This document shows, piece after piece, positions 23,572 to 33,142 of a stretch of DNA of 36,512 bases; positions within the stretch are counted from its first letter, which is position 1, and each line of letters begins with the position of its first letter. A program made the translations under genes and the position numbers. This DNA comes from Candidatus Methanoperedens nitratireducens. Lineage in GTDB: Archaea; Halobacteriota; Methanosarcinia; Methanosarcinales; Methanoperedenaceae. The notes under the pieces were generated by a model. It saw only the letters and a list, made by a program, of their open reading frames with translations. It was not told the origin of the DNA and made no database searches. Location of the stretch: NCBI RefSeq assembly GCF_000685155.1, contig NZ_JMIY01000002.1:130790-167301 (forward strand). Direction: 5' to 3'.

Positions 23572-25053
23572 TCACACTCCTAGCACTTTTGCTGCATCCA
23601 TTGCCATCTGGATAAAGGGCTCAGGATATACACCTATCCCTATCGTCCCTATCAGGGCCAGTACAATCGCTACCACATAAGGGGTAGGCTCCTTTATCCT
23701 TTCTCCGGCGGGAGGCAGTACATACATGTACCTTATAACACGGGCGTAGTAATAGATGGACAGCGCGCTGTTTAATATGGCCACGATCACAATGAACAGC
23801 ATCCATCCGCTTGCCTGTATCACAGCATCAACAGTGATCGAATAGAAGATCACGAACTTTCCGATGAAACCTGCAGACGGAGGAATACCGGCAAGGGCAA
23901 GGAGAAATACAAGCATTGCGAATGCCGTAATCGGGGCGCGTTTTCCTAATCCTGCAAAATGCTCAAGATCATCCGTGTTCTTTACATTCCTGTTATCAGA
24001 TAGAACCATGTAACCGACAACTGCAACCGCGATAAACGCACCGCCCTTCATCAGGGCATGGCCCAGAGCCAGTAATATACCTCCGCCAATTGCCATCTGA
24101 GACATCTCAGGAGTGATGGCAACGAATGCCAGTGATATGTAACCTGCCTGAGCAATAGAAGAATAGGCAAGCATTCGCTTGATGCTTCTCTGCGATATCG
24201 CTACAATATTACCGTATGTCATCGTAACTACTGCAAGAACTGCAAACGCAAGCTGGATATCAGCACGCATTGCCACCAGGGCAAGCACAAGAACCTTGAA
24301 GGCGGCAACGAATCCCATCTTTTTCGAGCCTGCTGCCAGCAGGGCGGAGACCACAGTCGGTGAGCCCTCATATGTATCCGGAGCCCACATGTGGAACGGA
24401 ACAAGCGCCATCTTAAAAGCAAATCCTGCAACAAGGAACAGCATTGCGACTATATTAATCGCGCCGGTCGCCGCCTGAGGATTGGTGGTGAAAAACTCAA
24501 TGATTCCTGGAATACTTGTATAACCTGTTATACCGTACACCAGTGACATACCGAACAGCATCAATGCCGAGGAGAGCGATCCTATAACAAAATATTTCAG
24601 TGCAGCTTCCAGGGATGCAGGGTTCCTCTTCTCAAAACCTGCAAGCACATACGTTGCCATGCTGGCAAGCTCAAATCCAACAAACAGTGCAACCAGATCA
24701 TTGGCAGATGCCACAACCATCATTCCAACAGTAGCAAGAAGAAGTAATGCATAATACTCATCCTGGTTGCGGCTGCCTTTGAAGTATGTGACCGATGCTA
24801 TTACAGCCAGTAATGATACTACTGCGAATATCAATTTGAAGATCTGCGATAGCGGGTCAACCACAAAAGCATCATAGAAGAAACTTCCCTCGCCTTTTAT
24901 GGCCAGAATAAATACGATCGAAGCCAGAAGTCCGCCTGCGCTCAGATATCCCAGCAGGTTCTTGGACCTATCACTGATCATAAGTCCCAGTAGTACTATT
25001 ACCAATGCCAGGGATATCAGCAGTAGTTCTGGAAGGAGCAAAAGATAGCTCAT
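23572..25053 (-). CDS. fpoN: F420H2 dehydrogenase subunit FpoN (NuoN-like)
   Basis: A 493-residue antiporter-like proton-channel subunit with about 14 membrane helices. Typical NuoN segments are present: helix with the conserved Glu in LVALFVGFELASMATYVLAG, ALKYFVIGSLSSALMLFG with the pumping Lys, MALVPFHMWAPDTYEGSPT, and RMLAYSSIAQAGYISLA. FLLALAGIPPSAGFIGKF lies in the later half. It would pump protons as electrons pass from F420H2 to the membrane carrier. Its end is six bases before fpoO and its start overlaps the fpoM stop by four bases. Confidence 0.95.
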   Translation of the reverse strand: MSYLLLLPELLLISLALVIVLLGLMISDRSKNLLGYLSAGGLLASIVFILAIKGEGSFFYDAFVVDPLSQIFKLIFAVVSLLAVIASVTYFKGSRNQDEYYALLLLATVGMMVVASANDLVALFVGFELASMATYVLAGFEKRNPASLEAALKYFVIGSLSSALMLFGMSLVYGITGYTSIPGIIEFFTTNPQAATGAINIVAMLFLVAGFAFKMALVPFHMWAPDTYEGSPTVVSALLAAGSKKMGFVAAFKVLVLALVAMRADIQLAFAVLAVVTMTYGNIVAISQRSIKRMLAYSSIAQAGYISLAFVAITPEMSQMAIGGGILLALGHALMKGGAFIAVAVVGYMVLSDNRNVKNTDDLEHFAGLGKRAPITAFAMLVFLLALAGIPPSAGFIGKFVIFYSITVDAVIQASGWMLFIVIVAILNSALSIYYYARVIRYMYVLPPAGERIKEPTPYVVAIVLALIGTIGIGVYPEPFIQMAMDAAKVLGV

Positions 25054-26564
25054 GTTATCACTCCTCTCAATACAACAAACTCCAATAATTGTTCTGCGTT
25101 TGTAGTCATCATATTAAGTACAGGACCGGGATTGAGCCCGAAGAATATTACCAGCAGTACAAGTACGGACATGGAGACCATCTCATAACTGGCTATATCA
25201 TGGATATGCCCCAGTTTCTGGTTATAGGTACCGAACACAGCTCTTTGCATTGCCCAGAGATGGTAGCCTGCAGTGAACACGATTCCAAAGAGGGCCAGTA
25301 TCACGAACGTGGGTAGTGTGAAGTATGAGTTAACAAGTACCAGGAACTCTGCAATAAACCCGCTCATGCCCGGCAGTCCAAGCGATGCAAGGAATCCTGC
25401 CAGCATAAGGAAGGTAAGTCTTGGCATATGTTTGGCTATGCCCCCGAGGTCACCTATGATTCTTGTGCCTGCTGAGTGCTGGATCACGCCGCATGACATG
25501 AACAGGATGCCTGTAATAAGCCCGTGAGAGAACTGCTGGTACATTGCCCCGCTTACAGACAGCGGAATGAGGGCTGCTGCACCCAGCATGACAAAACCCA
25601 TATGACTGATGCTCGAATACGCCACCATCTTCTTGAGGTCGCGCTGTGCAAGGGCAAGGAATGTCCCGTAAAGTATGCTCAGAACACCGATTATTGCCAT
25701 CAGACTTATCAATATGCCATGAGAATCGGAATATGGAAGAATTGGAAGTATTATCCTGAAAAGACCATATCCTCCCATCTTAAGCAAGAGCGCGGCGAGT
25801 ATGACACTGCCGGCAGTGGGTGCTTCCACATGCGCATCCGGTAACCATGTATGGAAAGGCACAGCCGGCATCTTTACGATAAAACCAAAGAGCAGTGCCA
25901 GGAATATCGCATCTTTCAACGTTATTATATCCTGTATCAACCAGCCATCCATTACCTGGTAATTTTTCAGTAAATGGAAAATATCAAAATTCGGGGTTCC
26001 TGTTATACTCAATGCATTGAAGTAAAGGGAAAAGATCGCAAGGAGCATCACAAGGCTTGCCACATGTGTATATATAAAGAACTTTATCGCCGAGTAGTCC
26101 TTCCTTGGCCCTCCCCAGATGCTGATAAGGAAATACATGGGAATCAGCACAACCTCCCAGAATATATAGAACACAAAGAAATCAAGAGAGGTAAAGACTC
26201 CAAGAACTCCTACCTGCTCAAGCAGTATCAGGCCGTAGAAGCGGTTTGCCTGTTTTGTCTCACCCCAGGCAAATATTATTGTGAGCGGGATGATTATATT
26301 CGCTAAAAGCACAAGCGGCAGCCCTATACCATCAAGACCGAACTTCAGATTAATTCCAAGGCTGCTGATCCATACATACGATTCTCCAAACTGTATGGTT
26401 GGAATCGAGCTGTCAAAACGCATGAATAGCAGCAGAGATAGAACAAGCGAGAGTCCTGATGCCAGAATTGCAACTATCCTTGCCTGTCCCCTGGTCCTTG
26501 TCAGAAACGTAAGAATTGCTCCGATAAGAGGGATTATTATCATCAGTGAGATTAGACCAGACAT
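25050..26564 (-). CDS. fpoM: F420H2 dehydrogenase subunit FpoM (NuoM-like)
   Basis: A 504-residue antiporter-like subunit with about 14 helices. NuoM marks include SLDFFVFYIFWEVVLIPMYFLISIWGG with the conserved Glu, AIKFFIYTHVASLVMLL with the Lys, MPAVPFHTWLPDAHVEAPTAGSVILA, KKMVAYSSISHMGFVMLG, QQFSHGLITGILF and SLGLPGMSGFIAEF. It follows fpoL directly (one base apart at most) and overlaps fpoN by four bases. Proton pumping is the family role. Confidence 0.95.
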   Translation of the reverse strand: MSGLISLMIIIPLIGAILTFLTRTRGQARIVAILASGLSLVLSLLLFMRFDSSIPTIQFGESYVWISSLGINLKFGLDGIGLPLVLLANIIIPLTIIFAWGETKQANRFYGLILLEQVGVLGVFTSLDFFVFYIFWEVVLIPMYFLISIWGGPRKDYSAIKFFIYTHVASLVMLLAIFSLYFNALSITGTPNFDIFHLLKNYQVMDGWLIQDIITLKDAIFLALLFGFIVKMPAVPFHTWLPDAHVEAPTAGSVILAALLLKMGGYGLFRIILPILPYSDSHGILISLMAIIGVLSILYGTFLALAQRDLKKMVAYSSISHMGFVMLGAAALIPLSVSGAMYQQFSHGLITGILFMSCGVIQHSAGTRIIGDLGGIAKHMPRLTFLMLAGFLASLGLPGMSGFIAEFLVLVNSYFTLPTFVILALFGIVFTAGYHLWAMQRAVFGTYNQKLGHIHDIASYEMVSMSVLVLLVIFFGLNPGPVLNMMTTNAEQLLEFVVLRGVIT

Positions 26565-28550
26565 TTACATACCTCCTATTTTAAGCAAAAGTATCAGCAG
26601 ACCTACTCCTAAAAGAGTAATAGCAGCATAGTTCTGTACCACCCCTGTCTGCAGTTTTCTTATAACTTCGCCAACCTGGAATAATGTGCTACTGATGATA
26701 TTATCGATCACAAGTCCATCGATTATCTTTCTGTCCACAAACTCACCAGACTGAGCAGCGACATCATGAGTCAATTTAACACCTATTATATCTGCTGATA
26801 ATCTGGGCTCATAATACCTGTTTATCAACAGCTTGTACAGCGGGTTTTCAGATGATACGATTTTACTCATATCCAGCATCCGCCTGTGATATATCATATA
26901 CGATATCACGATACCGAGCACTCCCACAATTACAGGCAGCATAATTATGATCGCAGACGGATGGAGTGCCTCACCCTCATGTCCTGCTATTTCTACACCC
27001 ATGAGCTCAAAGTTAGTCTCAAGATAAGGATAGAATCCAGATTGAGAGAAACCGAAGAAAAGGGCAAATACAGCCAGGATCATCAATGGAAGCGTCATTA
27101 TATTCGGGGATTCGTGAGCGCGACGCTCAGAACGCGGTTTTCCTGTAAATGTCATGAACCACAGCCTGAATATATAAATGGAGGTCAGGAGTGCTGCCAG
27201 AATGGCAAAGCCGTAAAATACCCAGCCCCAGCCGCCTGTTATTTCTCCATATTCAAACGCCCCTTCTATGATCATATCCTTGCTGAAGAAACCTGCCGTA
27301 CCTATGTTAATGAAGGGAATACCGATTCCTGCAAGGGCGAGTGCTGCTATCAGCATGGTGATTGCTGTTATCTTCATCTTGCCAAATAACCCGCCCATCT
27401 CGCGGATATCGTTTGTGCCCACTGCATGGATAACACTTCCCGCGCACAGGAACAGCAGTGCCTTGAAAAATGCATGACTTATAAGGTGGAACATGGAGAT
27501 ACCAACAGCTTTGGCTCCGATCACCGCGCCTGCTGTGCCGAGTGCGAGCATCATGTATCCCAGTTGACTCACTGTCGAGTAAGCAAGCACCCTTTTAATA
27601 TCGTTCATAACAAGTCCCATTGTGGCGGCGAACAATGCCGTGAACCCGCCGACAATGGCCACGACCAGAAGTGAATCCGGAATACCATGGACCAGTGAAT
27701 CAGGTGTAGCCACAAACATAGGGAACGTCCTTGCGACAAGGTACACGCCTGCAGTAACCATCGTTGCTGCATGGATCAGTGCGGATACCGTTGTTGGGCC
27801 TTCCATTGCATCGGGCAGCCACCCATGAAGCGGGAACTGACCGCTCTTGCCAATAGCACCGCCGAAGAACAGTAATGTTATAAGAGTTAACTGTCCGGAA
27901 TCAATGTACGGTATTGCCTCGAACATGGTTTTGAACTGAAGGATAAAGTTACCTGATTCAGGGGTTAGCGCACGACCTGCTATAAGCTCGCTCATGTTGA
28001 CATAGAGCAGGACGATCCCTGCAAGGAATAGTACATCACCTACCCTTGTCACAAGAAATGCCTTCTTTGCTGCGGCTGCTGCTGAGGGCTTATGGTACCA
28101 GAAGCCGATCAAGAGGAACGAGCATACTCCAACGATCTCCCATGCAATGAAGAACTGGAGTATGTTATCTGATAGCACAACGGCAAGCATGGCTGCTGTG
28201 AAGAGCGATGTTTCTGCAAAATAGCGCGGCTTTGCAGGATCATGTGCCATATACCCTACAGCGTAGATATGGATGAGCAGGCTCACGAACGAGACCATAA
28301 GGAGCATTACCACTGCAAGAGGGTCGATCAGTATGCCTATATTCAGGTTCGCAAACCACGGCCATGACTGCTGGACTACCCCACCAGGATAGATCTCAAA
28401 GAAGATCCCGAGTGAGATGATAAACGATCCTGCAATGGCAGCAATCGGGAGCGGTGCCCCGCCTGAATAGAGTTTCTTACCCAGGAAAAGCGTCAATACA
28501 AATGCAAGTACAGGTAATAGTACAATCGCTGCTGCGTAATCACTGAACAT
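26565..28550 (-). CDS. fpoL: F420H2 dehydrogenase subunit FpoL (NuoL-like)
   Basis: The largest subunit, 661 residues. After the 14-helix core (FIAWEIVGVCSFLLIGFWYHKP with the conserved Glu, GKSGQFPLHGWLPDAMEGPTTVSALIHA, KRVLAYSTVSQLGYMMLALG, HLISHAFFKALLFLCAGS), it carries the extra C-terminal region with the long lateral helix (DVAAQSGEFVDRKIIDGLVIDNIISST) and a final membrane helix (AAITLLGVGLLILLLKIGG) that clamps the other antiporter-like subunits in Complex I. Length and layout are as expected for NuoL. Confidence 0.95.
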   Translation of the reverse strand: MFSDYAAAIVLLPVLAFVLTLFLGKKLYSGGAPLPIAAIAGSFIISLGIFFEIYPGGVVQQSWPWFANLNIGILIDPLAVVMLLMVSFVSLLIHIYAVGYMAHDPAKPRYFAETSLFTAAMLAVVLSDNILQFFIAWEIVGVCSFLLIGFWYHKPSAAAAAKKAFLVTRVGDVLFLAGIVLLYVNMSELIAGRALTPESGNFILQFKTMFEAIPYIDSGQLTLITLLFFGGAIGKSGQFPLHGWLPDAMEGPTTVSALIHAATMVTAGVYLVARTFPMFVATPDSLVHGIPDSLLVVAIVGGFTALFAATMGLVMNDIKRVLAYSTVSQLGYMMLALGTAGAVIGAKAVGISMFHLISHAFFKALLFLCAGSVIHAVGTNDIREMGGLFGKMKITAITMLIAALALAGIGIPFINIGTAGFFSKDMIIEGAFEYGEITGGWGWVFYGFAILAALLTSIYIFRLWFMTFTGKPRSERRAHESPNIMTLPLMILAVFALFFGFSQSGFYPYLETNFELMGVEIAGHEGEALHPSAIIIMLPVIVGVLGIVISYMIYHRRMLDMSKIVSSENPLYKLLINRYYEPRLSADIIGVKLTHDVAAQSGEFVDRKIIDGLVIDNIISSTLFQVGEVIRKLQTGVVQNYAAITLLGVGLLILLLKIGGM

Positions 28551-28551
28551 C

Positions 28552-28854
28552 CTACCACCTCAAAATATTGATATTATCAAGATTGATCGTATCGCGTATC
28601 CTGAACAATGCAATAAGTATCGCAAACCCTATTGCTGCTTCTGCTGCTGCTATAGCTATTGAGAATAAAGCAAATACCTGACCTGTGGCACTGCCGTTAA
28701 AGCTTGAGAATGCAACAAGGTTAATATTCGCGGCATTCAGCAGGAGTTCTATACACATGAGGATCTTAATTCCGCTCCTCTGCGTGATTATCCCGTATGA
28801 GCCAATGGTAAATATGATGATTGCCACCAGAAGATATGAATATAGATCTGCCAT
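28552..28854 (-). CDS. fpoK: F420H2 dehydrogenase subunit FpoK (NuoK-like)
   Basis: A 100-residue, three-helix subunit of the Complex I-like membrane arm: [37 protein letters not shown] with the two-Glu region reduced to the [12 protein letters not shown] motif, and [25 protein letters not shown] with Glu in AAAEAAIG. Together with J it forms the link between the quinone site and the antiporter-like subunits. One base is shared with the end of the second fpoJ gene. Confidence 0.93.
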   Translation of the reverse strand: MADLYSYLLVAIIIFTIGSYGIITQRSGIKILMCIELLLNAANINLVAFSSFNGSATGQVFALFSIAIAAAEAAIGFAILIALFRIRDTINLDNINILRW

Positions 28855-29114
28855 CAGAATGCCTCCTTTTTAGCTATGTACAGGGCGCCGATTAAGGCAG
28901 TAATCAGTAGCAGTGCGAGTACTTCAAATGATAGTATAAAATCGCTGAATATCCCGCCCCCTATATCCGGACCGCCTGCTATTTCCTCAACGCCGATATG
29001 GATTGCTTCCTCTTTACCTGACCAGATACTATAGCTATCATCGACTGCTATGAAAAGTACAGAAAACAACAATAATGCAACTACTAAATTTAAGATTTTA
29101 GTTAGCATGTTCAT
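28854..29114 (-). CDS. fpoJ: F420H2 dehydrogenase subunit FpoJ, C-terminal part
   Basis: An 86-residue protein corresponding to the C-terminal half of NuoJ: one helix [18 protein letters not shown], a short outside loop, then [28 protein letters not shown]. NuoJ is one polypeptide in bacteria, but it is encoded by two genes here, as described for Methanosarcina. It overlaps the N-terminal partner by 17 bases, with ATGAACATGCT inside that gene's end, so the two were not just split by a sequencing error: each has its own start and stop context. Confidence 0.85.
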   Translation of the reverse strand: MNMLTKILNLVVALLLFSVLFIAVDDSYSIWSGKEEAIHIGVEEIAGGPDIGGGIFSDFILSFEVLALLLITALIGALYIAKKEAF

Positions 29115-29352
29115 CTTCTCCTTTTCCGGTTAGCATTATGGTGAACAATATAAGTGTCACAACAGCTCCTACATAGACAAGCACCTGTACCCAGGCTACA
29201 AACTCTGCCTTAAGAAGAATGAAAAGCCCGGCTGTACCTATGAGCGAACCTGCCAGGTACACAGCGCTGTGTACTATTTTTTTGGATAGAATGACCATAA
29301 TCGATGAAAATATAGTGAAAATCGAAATTATCAAAAATACAGTGTCTACCAT
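29098..29352 (-). CDS. fpoJ: F420H2 dehydrogenase subunit FpoJ, N-terminal part
   Basis: An 84-residue protein with three helices, matching the N-terminal half of NuoJ: VFLIISIFTIFSSIMVIL, KKIVHSAVYLAGSLIGTAGLFILL and FVAWVQVLVYVGAVVTLILFTIML. The motif with AEFVAWVQVLVYVGAV is the pi-bulge helix region conserved in NuoJ. It starts inside the end of fpoI (overlap seven bases) and ends in EDEHAN inside the start of the C-terminal part. Confidence 0.88.
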   Translation of the reverse strand: MVDTVFLIISIFTIFSSIMVILSKKIVHSAVYLAGSLIGTAGLFILLKAEFVAWVQVLVYVGAVVTLILFTIMLTGKGEDEHAN

Positions 29353-29762
29353 TTTTCGCCTCTCTTAAACAATAATCTATCAGGACCATACACCACACTC
29401 TCCCTGGTATAGTCCGCCAGTTCATAATCCTGGGTCATTTTAATAGCATTCATCGGACAGGCATCAACGCATAGCCCGCAGAACATGCACATTCCGAGGT
29501 TAAGCTCGGGAAACCATCTTCCTTTATACTTGACTATCCTTATCGTGCTGTTCGGGCAATTTACTTCACATATCCCGCAGCCTATACAGGCATCCTCATC
29601 AACTGCATGCCGCCCTCTGAACCTTGGTGCCAGTTTCATTCTCTCATAAGGATACTGAACTGTTACAGTAGGCCTGTCTCCAATATGTAGAACATGCTTT
29701 AAAGTAACAACGAGCCCCATTATTATACCCGTCATTGTCCAGTTCTTGCTCATCCAGGCCAT
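29346..29762 (-). CDS. fpoI: F420H2 dehydrogenase subunit FpoI (two 4Fe-4S ferredoxin)
   Basis: A 138-residue iron-sulfur subunit. Two 4Fe-4S motifs, Cys59/62/65/69 (ACIGCGICEVNCPNS) and Cys92/95/98/102 (MCMFCGLCVDACPMN), carry electrons from FpoF side toward FpoB. The N-terminal TGIIMGLVVTLKHVLH is the amphipathic helix that holds NuoI against the membrane. One base is shared with the end of fpoH. Confidence 0.96.
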   Translation of the reverse strand: MAWMSKNWTMTGIIMGLVVTLKHVLHIGDRPTVTVQYPYERMKLAPRFRGRHAVDEDACIGCGICEVNCPNSTIRIVKYKGRWFPELNLGMCMFCGLCVDACPMNAIKMTQDYELADYTRESVVYGPDRLLFKRGEKW

Positions 29763-30856
29763 CAGATCACCCCGGCAGTCACAAGGAACCCTGCTACAAG
29801 CAGGTTCAATAAAGCCAGAGGCACCATGATCTTCCAGCCTATATTAAGTAATTGATCGATCCTCATTCTCGGGACCGTATCTCTTAACCACATCGTGAAG
29901 AATATCACAGCATAGGTTTTTATCAGGAAGTATACCAGTGAAGTTATCTGAACAGGGATAAAAGGAATCACCGGCCCGTTCCATCCGCCGAGGAATAATG
30001 TAACTACTATTCCTGAGACAGCAAATAGATGAGCATATTCTGCAAGGAAGAACATAGCAAATTTCATTCCACTGTATTCTGTAAAGAAACCGGCCACAAG
30101 CTCTGATTCAGATTCCTGGAAATCAAATGGTATGCGTCCCAGCTCGGCAATGGAAGCGATAAGGAATAGAACAAAACCGATTGGCTGAAGGAATATGAAC
30201 CACTTCGGGATGATCCCGAACCAGTAATCCCCCTGGGCGTTGACTATATCCACTGTGCTGAGGGAGCCAGTAAATATGACCACCGCAATAGCCGCAAGAG
30301 CGAGCGGTATGGTATAGCTGATATCCTGGGCGACTGCCCTCATTGCGCCCAATAGTGAATACTTATTATTAGATGCCCATCCTGCAAGTAGAACAGCTAT
30401 AGGCGATACTGCTGAAATCGCAATGATATAAAGTAATCCTACCCTGAGATCAGAGATGATCAGGGAATTCCCAAAAGGAATAGGGATGAATATAAGGAGT
30501 GCAGGTACAAAAACAATAAACGGCGCAAGCGTGAATATCCATCTATCAGCTTTTGCGGGAATAATATCCTCCTTTCCAATTAGCTTGATCCCATCCATAA
30601 CAGGCTGGAGAAGCCCGCGGGGTCCTGTGACCATGGGTCCATACCTTACCTGGACCAATGCAACCACTTTACGCTCCATCCATGTCAGGAACATCACAGT
30701 AACCAGTACAAAAGCAAAGAGTACTGCTATCAATACAGATACGATCAAAATTTTTAAAACATACGCCATCCCAAAGATTTCGAACAGATTATATATCTGA
30801 TCGTAAACACCTATTGCAGTTAAAATATTCACTATTAGCTCGTAAGCGTTTGTCAT
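29762..30856 (-). CDS. fpoH: F420H2 dehydrogenase subunit FpoH (NuoH-like)
   Basis: A 364-residue, eight-helix subunit that forms the quinone-binding tunnel with FpoB and FpoD. NuoH marks are present: TWMERKVVALVQVRYGPMVTGPRGLLQPVMDGIKL, GWASNNKYSLLGAMRAVAQDISYTIPL, and ELGRIPFDFQESESELVAGFFTEYSGM. I chose the ATG at 30856, five bases after the fpoD stop, because AGGTGA sits just ahead of it; a TTG at 30880 in the same frame would add eight residues. The quinone or methanophenazine preference cannot be told from sequence. Confidence 0.95.
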   Translation of the reverse strand: MTNAYELIVNILTAIGVYDQIYNLFEIFGMAYVLKILIVSVLIAVLFAFVLVTVMFLTWMERKVVALVQVRYGPMVTGPRGLLQPVMDGIKLIGKEDIIPAKADRWIFTLAPFIVFVPALLIFIPIPFGNSLIISDLRVGLLYIIAISAVSPIAVLLAGWASNNKYSLLGAMRAVAQDISYTIPLALAAIAVVIFTGSLSTVDIVNAQGDYWFGIIPKWFIFLQPIGFVLFLIASIAELGRIPFDFQESESELVAGFFTEYSGMKFAMFFLAEYAHLFAVSGIVVTLFLGGWNGPVIPFIPVQITSLVYFLIKTYAVIFFTMWLRDTVPRMRIDQLLNIGWKIMVPLALLNLLVAGFLVTAGVI

Positions 30857-30860
30857 TGTA

Positions 30861-32009
30861 TCACCTGTCCACATCGCCAAGAACTACATCAATACTCCCA
30901 AAAGCAGCTATCAGATCAGGAATTTTTAATCCCCGCACCAGCTGGGGTATGGCTGCAAGGTTACAAAAAGAAGGTGAGCGTATCTTGATCCTGTAAGGTT
31001 TGGTTGTGCCGTCACTTACAATATAAAAACCTAACTCTCCCTTTGGCGCTTCAATCCTGCTGTAAACTTCACCCGCAGGTGGTGTGAATATCCTCGGAAA
31101 ATAAGTTTGAGCTGTATATGGCGCTCCTGTCATCGGAATTATTCCATACTTCTGAGTGGCTATGATGGACGATTCAGGCATGTTATCGATTAGCTGTCTT
31201 AAAATATGAAGGCTTTCCCTCATCTCATCTATCCTGACTATGTACCTGGCATAGCTGTCACCTTCGCTGCGTACGCATACTTTGAAATCGAGATCCGGGT
31301 ATATGGAGTATGGCTCCAATCTCCTTATATCGTAATTTACACCAGAGCCCCGAAGCGTCGGACCTGTCATGCCATAATTGATAGCTTCTTCCGCGCTTAT
31401 CGTCGCAATGCCCTTCATTCTCATGAGGAATATCTCGTTATTGTTGATTAGCTGTTCGTAATCAGCTATGCGTTTTTCCATATCTTCTATGAATTCTTTG
31501 AGCTTTGGTATGAAGCCATCAGGCAGGTCTTCTCTCACTCCGCCAATCCTCATATAACTGAAAGTCATCCTGGCACCGCAGAGCATCTCGAATAGTTGAA
31601 GAGCTTTCTCCCGTTCCCGAAAACCCCACATCATCATTGTGGATGCGCCAAGGTCCATTAAGAGAGAACCGATAGCAACAAGATGATTCACTATTCTGTT
31701 TAGCTCCATTACAAGGACACGGATGTACTCAGCCCTCAGTGGAACCTCTATATCAGCAAGCTCCTCCACTGCCTTAACATAAGCATAGTTGCTTGGCATA
31801 GCAGAGACGTAATCCAGTCTATCGGTATATGGGATGAATTGCAGATAGGTCTTCATCTCAGCCAGTTTTTCTGTTCCTCTGTGTAGATAACCGAGAACAA
31901 TCGTACACTCCTTGATTATCTCTCCATCCATCCTTAATTTGAATCTGAGCACGCCGTGCGTACTGGGATGTACAGGCCCCATGTTTATGAGAAGTTCTTC
32001 TGTCTCCAA
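30861..32009 (-). CDS. fpoD: F420H2 dehydrogenase subunit FpoD (NuoD-like)
   Basis: A 382-residue protein of the 49-kDa/NiFe-hydrogenase large-subunit family that forms the quinone site with FpoB. Family marks: INMGPVHPSTHGVLRFKL with the HxxxH-like PxHPSTHG loop, GYLHRGTEKLAE, YTDRLDYVSAM with the Tyr used for quinone, GGVREDLPDGF and TGPTLRGSGVNYDIRR. The nickel-binding cysteines of true hydrogenases are absent, as expected for Complex I-type enzymes. It begins one base after fpoC and ends five bases before fpoH. Confidence 0.96.
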   Translation of the reverse strand: METEELLINMGPVHPSTHGVLRFKLRMDGEIIKECTIVLGYLHRGTEKLAEMKTYLQFIPYTDRLDYVSAMPSNYAYVKAVEELADIEVPLRAEYIRVLVMELNRIVNHLVAIGSLLMDLGASTMMMWGFREREKALQLFEMLCGARMTFSYMRIGGVREDLPDGFIPKLKEFIEDMEKRIADYEQLINNNEIFLMRMKGIATISAEEAINYGMTGPTLRGSGVNYDIRRLEPYSIYPDLDFKVCVRSEGDSYARYIVRIDEMRESLHILRQLIDNMPESSIIATQKYGIIPMTGAPYTAQTYFPRIFTPPAGEVYSRIEAPKGELGFYIVSDGTTKPYRIKIRSPSFCNLAAIPQLVRGLKIPDLIAAFGSIDVVLGDVDR

Positions 32010-32010
32010 G

Positions 32011-32514
32011 TTACTTCCTCCTCAGCAGGTTTGATCCATCTGTACTTACTATATCTTCCCCATCTTCCCCGATAGTCACGAACTGCTCCGTATCCATGTC
32101 ATAATCCTTCCTGAGCGGATGTCCATTCCAGCCCTCAGGTAGCAGTATCCTTACAAGATTGGGGTGTCCTGCGAACTTAATCCCTACAAGGTCGTATGTT
32201 TCCCTCTCCAGCCAGTTTGCTCCCTTCCAGAGTGAAGTAAGCGAATCCACTTCAGGATTATTATGATCTAGAATTACCTTTAGCACAAGGTTCTCTTTTT
32301 TCTTATAGGAAAAGAGATTATAGATTACCTCAAACCGATCTGTATAATCTATCCCGGTAATCACAGAGAGATGATCAAAACCCATCTCTTTTACTTTCGC
32401 GGCAGCAGCTAGCAATTCCTCTTTTTTAATAACAGCAAGGGGCTTATCGACCTGCATACCTGTACTCATGACAGAACCTGGAAGCGCCTGTTTCAATTCT
32501 TCTGCCGGGTTCAT
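32011..32514 (-). CDS. fpoC: F420H2 dehydrogenase subunit FpoC (NuoC-like)
   Basis: A 167-residue soluble subunit of the connecting module. It has GFDHLSVITGIDYTDRFEVIYNLFS, LWKGANWLERETYDLVGIKFAGHPNLVRILLPEGWNGHPLRKDY, the 30-kDa subunit signature. It is separate from FpoD, unlike the fused NuoCD of some bacteria. It lies 34 bases past fpoB and one before fpoD. Confidence 0.95.
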   Translation of the reverse strand: MNPAEELKQALPGSVMSTGMQVDKPLAVIKKEELLAAAAKVKEMGFDHLSVITGIDYTDRFEVIYNLFSYKKKENLVLKVILDHNNPEVDSLTSLWKGANWLERETYDLVGIKFAGHPNLVRILLPEGWNGHPLRKDYDMDTEQFVTIGEDGEDIVSTDGSNLLRRK

Positions 32515-32548
32515 AAAGCGATACCTCGCTTTATTTTCCTAAAGTTTT

Positions 32549-33142
32549 TCATTTATTAATCCCCCATTTTGCTCCGTACCCCTCATTCTTGATCTTTTCC
32601 CTCAACTGGATTACTCCATATAACCAGGCCTCGGGTCGGGGCGGGCATCCGGGGATATATACATCAACTGGTATGATCAAATCCACGCCTTTTAGAACTG
32701 AATATGATTCATGGTAGGGTCCACCTGTGTTTGAGCAACTGCCTACCGATATTACCCATTTGGGCTCAGGCATCATCTCGTACAGTTGTTTGACCCTGGG
32801 CGCCATCCGTTTTGTCACTGTACCGGCGACGAACATCAGGTCTGCCTGCCTCGGGCTTGCCCTGAATATTTCCATTCCGAAGCGCGCAATATCATGGTGC
32901 GCCATAGCCACACCCATCATCTCGATAGCGCAGCAGGCAAGACCTGAGGTAACAGGCCAGAGCGAACTCAAGCGCGCCCAGTTAAATATCTGGTCAACTG
33001 TTGTTAGAAGGATCAATCCTTTTCTATCTTTTGCAGAAAGAACAGTATGAATAAGCCCTGTATCCTCCAGTTTTTCAAGTGCCGTCTGCGGCTTCTTTTT
33101 AATTGTACTGATTTTTGTTGTATCAATCGTTACTGGGTCCAC
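32549..33142 (-). CDS. fpoB: F420H2 dehydrogenase subunit FpoB (NuoB-like, N2 cluster)
   Basis: A 197-residue subunit that carries the last 4Fe-4S cluster (N2) before the membrane acceptor. The four ligands are Cys70, Cys71 ([11 protein letters not shown]), Cys136 (VGSCSNTGG) and Cys166 (PGCPPRPEA). The start is a GTG, preceded by GGAGG with an eight-base gap; the gene overlaps the end of fpoA by 13 bases. The first 45 residues are longer and more basic than bacterial NuoB. Because N2 sits at the quinone site, its potential decides which carrier (menaquinone or methanophenazine) can be reduced. Confidence 0.96.
   Translation of the reverse strand: MDPVTIDTTKISTIKKKPQTALEKLEDTGLIHTVLSAKDRKGLILLTTVDQIFNWARLSSLWPVTSGLACCAIEMMGVAMAHHDIARFGMEIFRASPRQADLMFVAGTVTKRMAPRVKQLYEMMPEPKWVISVGSCSNTGGPYHESYSVLKGVDLIIPVDVYIPGCPPRPEAWLYGVIQLREKIKNEGYGAKWGINK

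Noticed and set aside
28854-29352. Frameshifted single fpoJ gene
   Set aside because: Both halves have their own start and stop context and overlap in the manner of neighbouring genes in this operon, and the same split is known in Methanosarcina.
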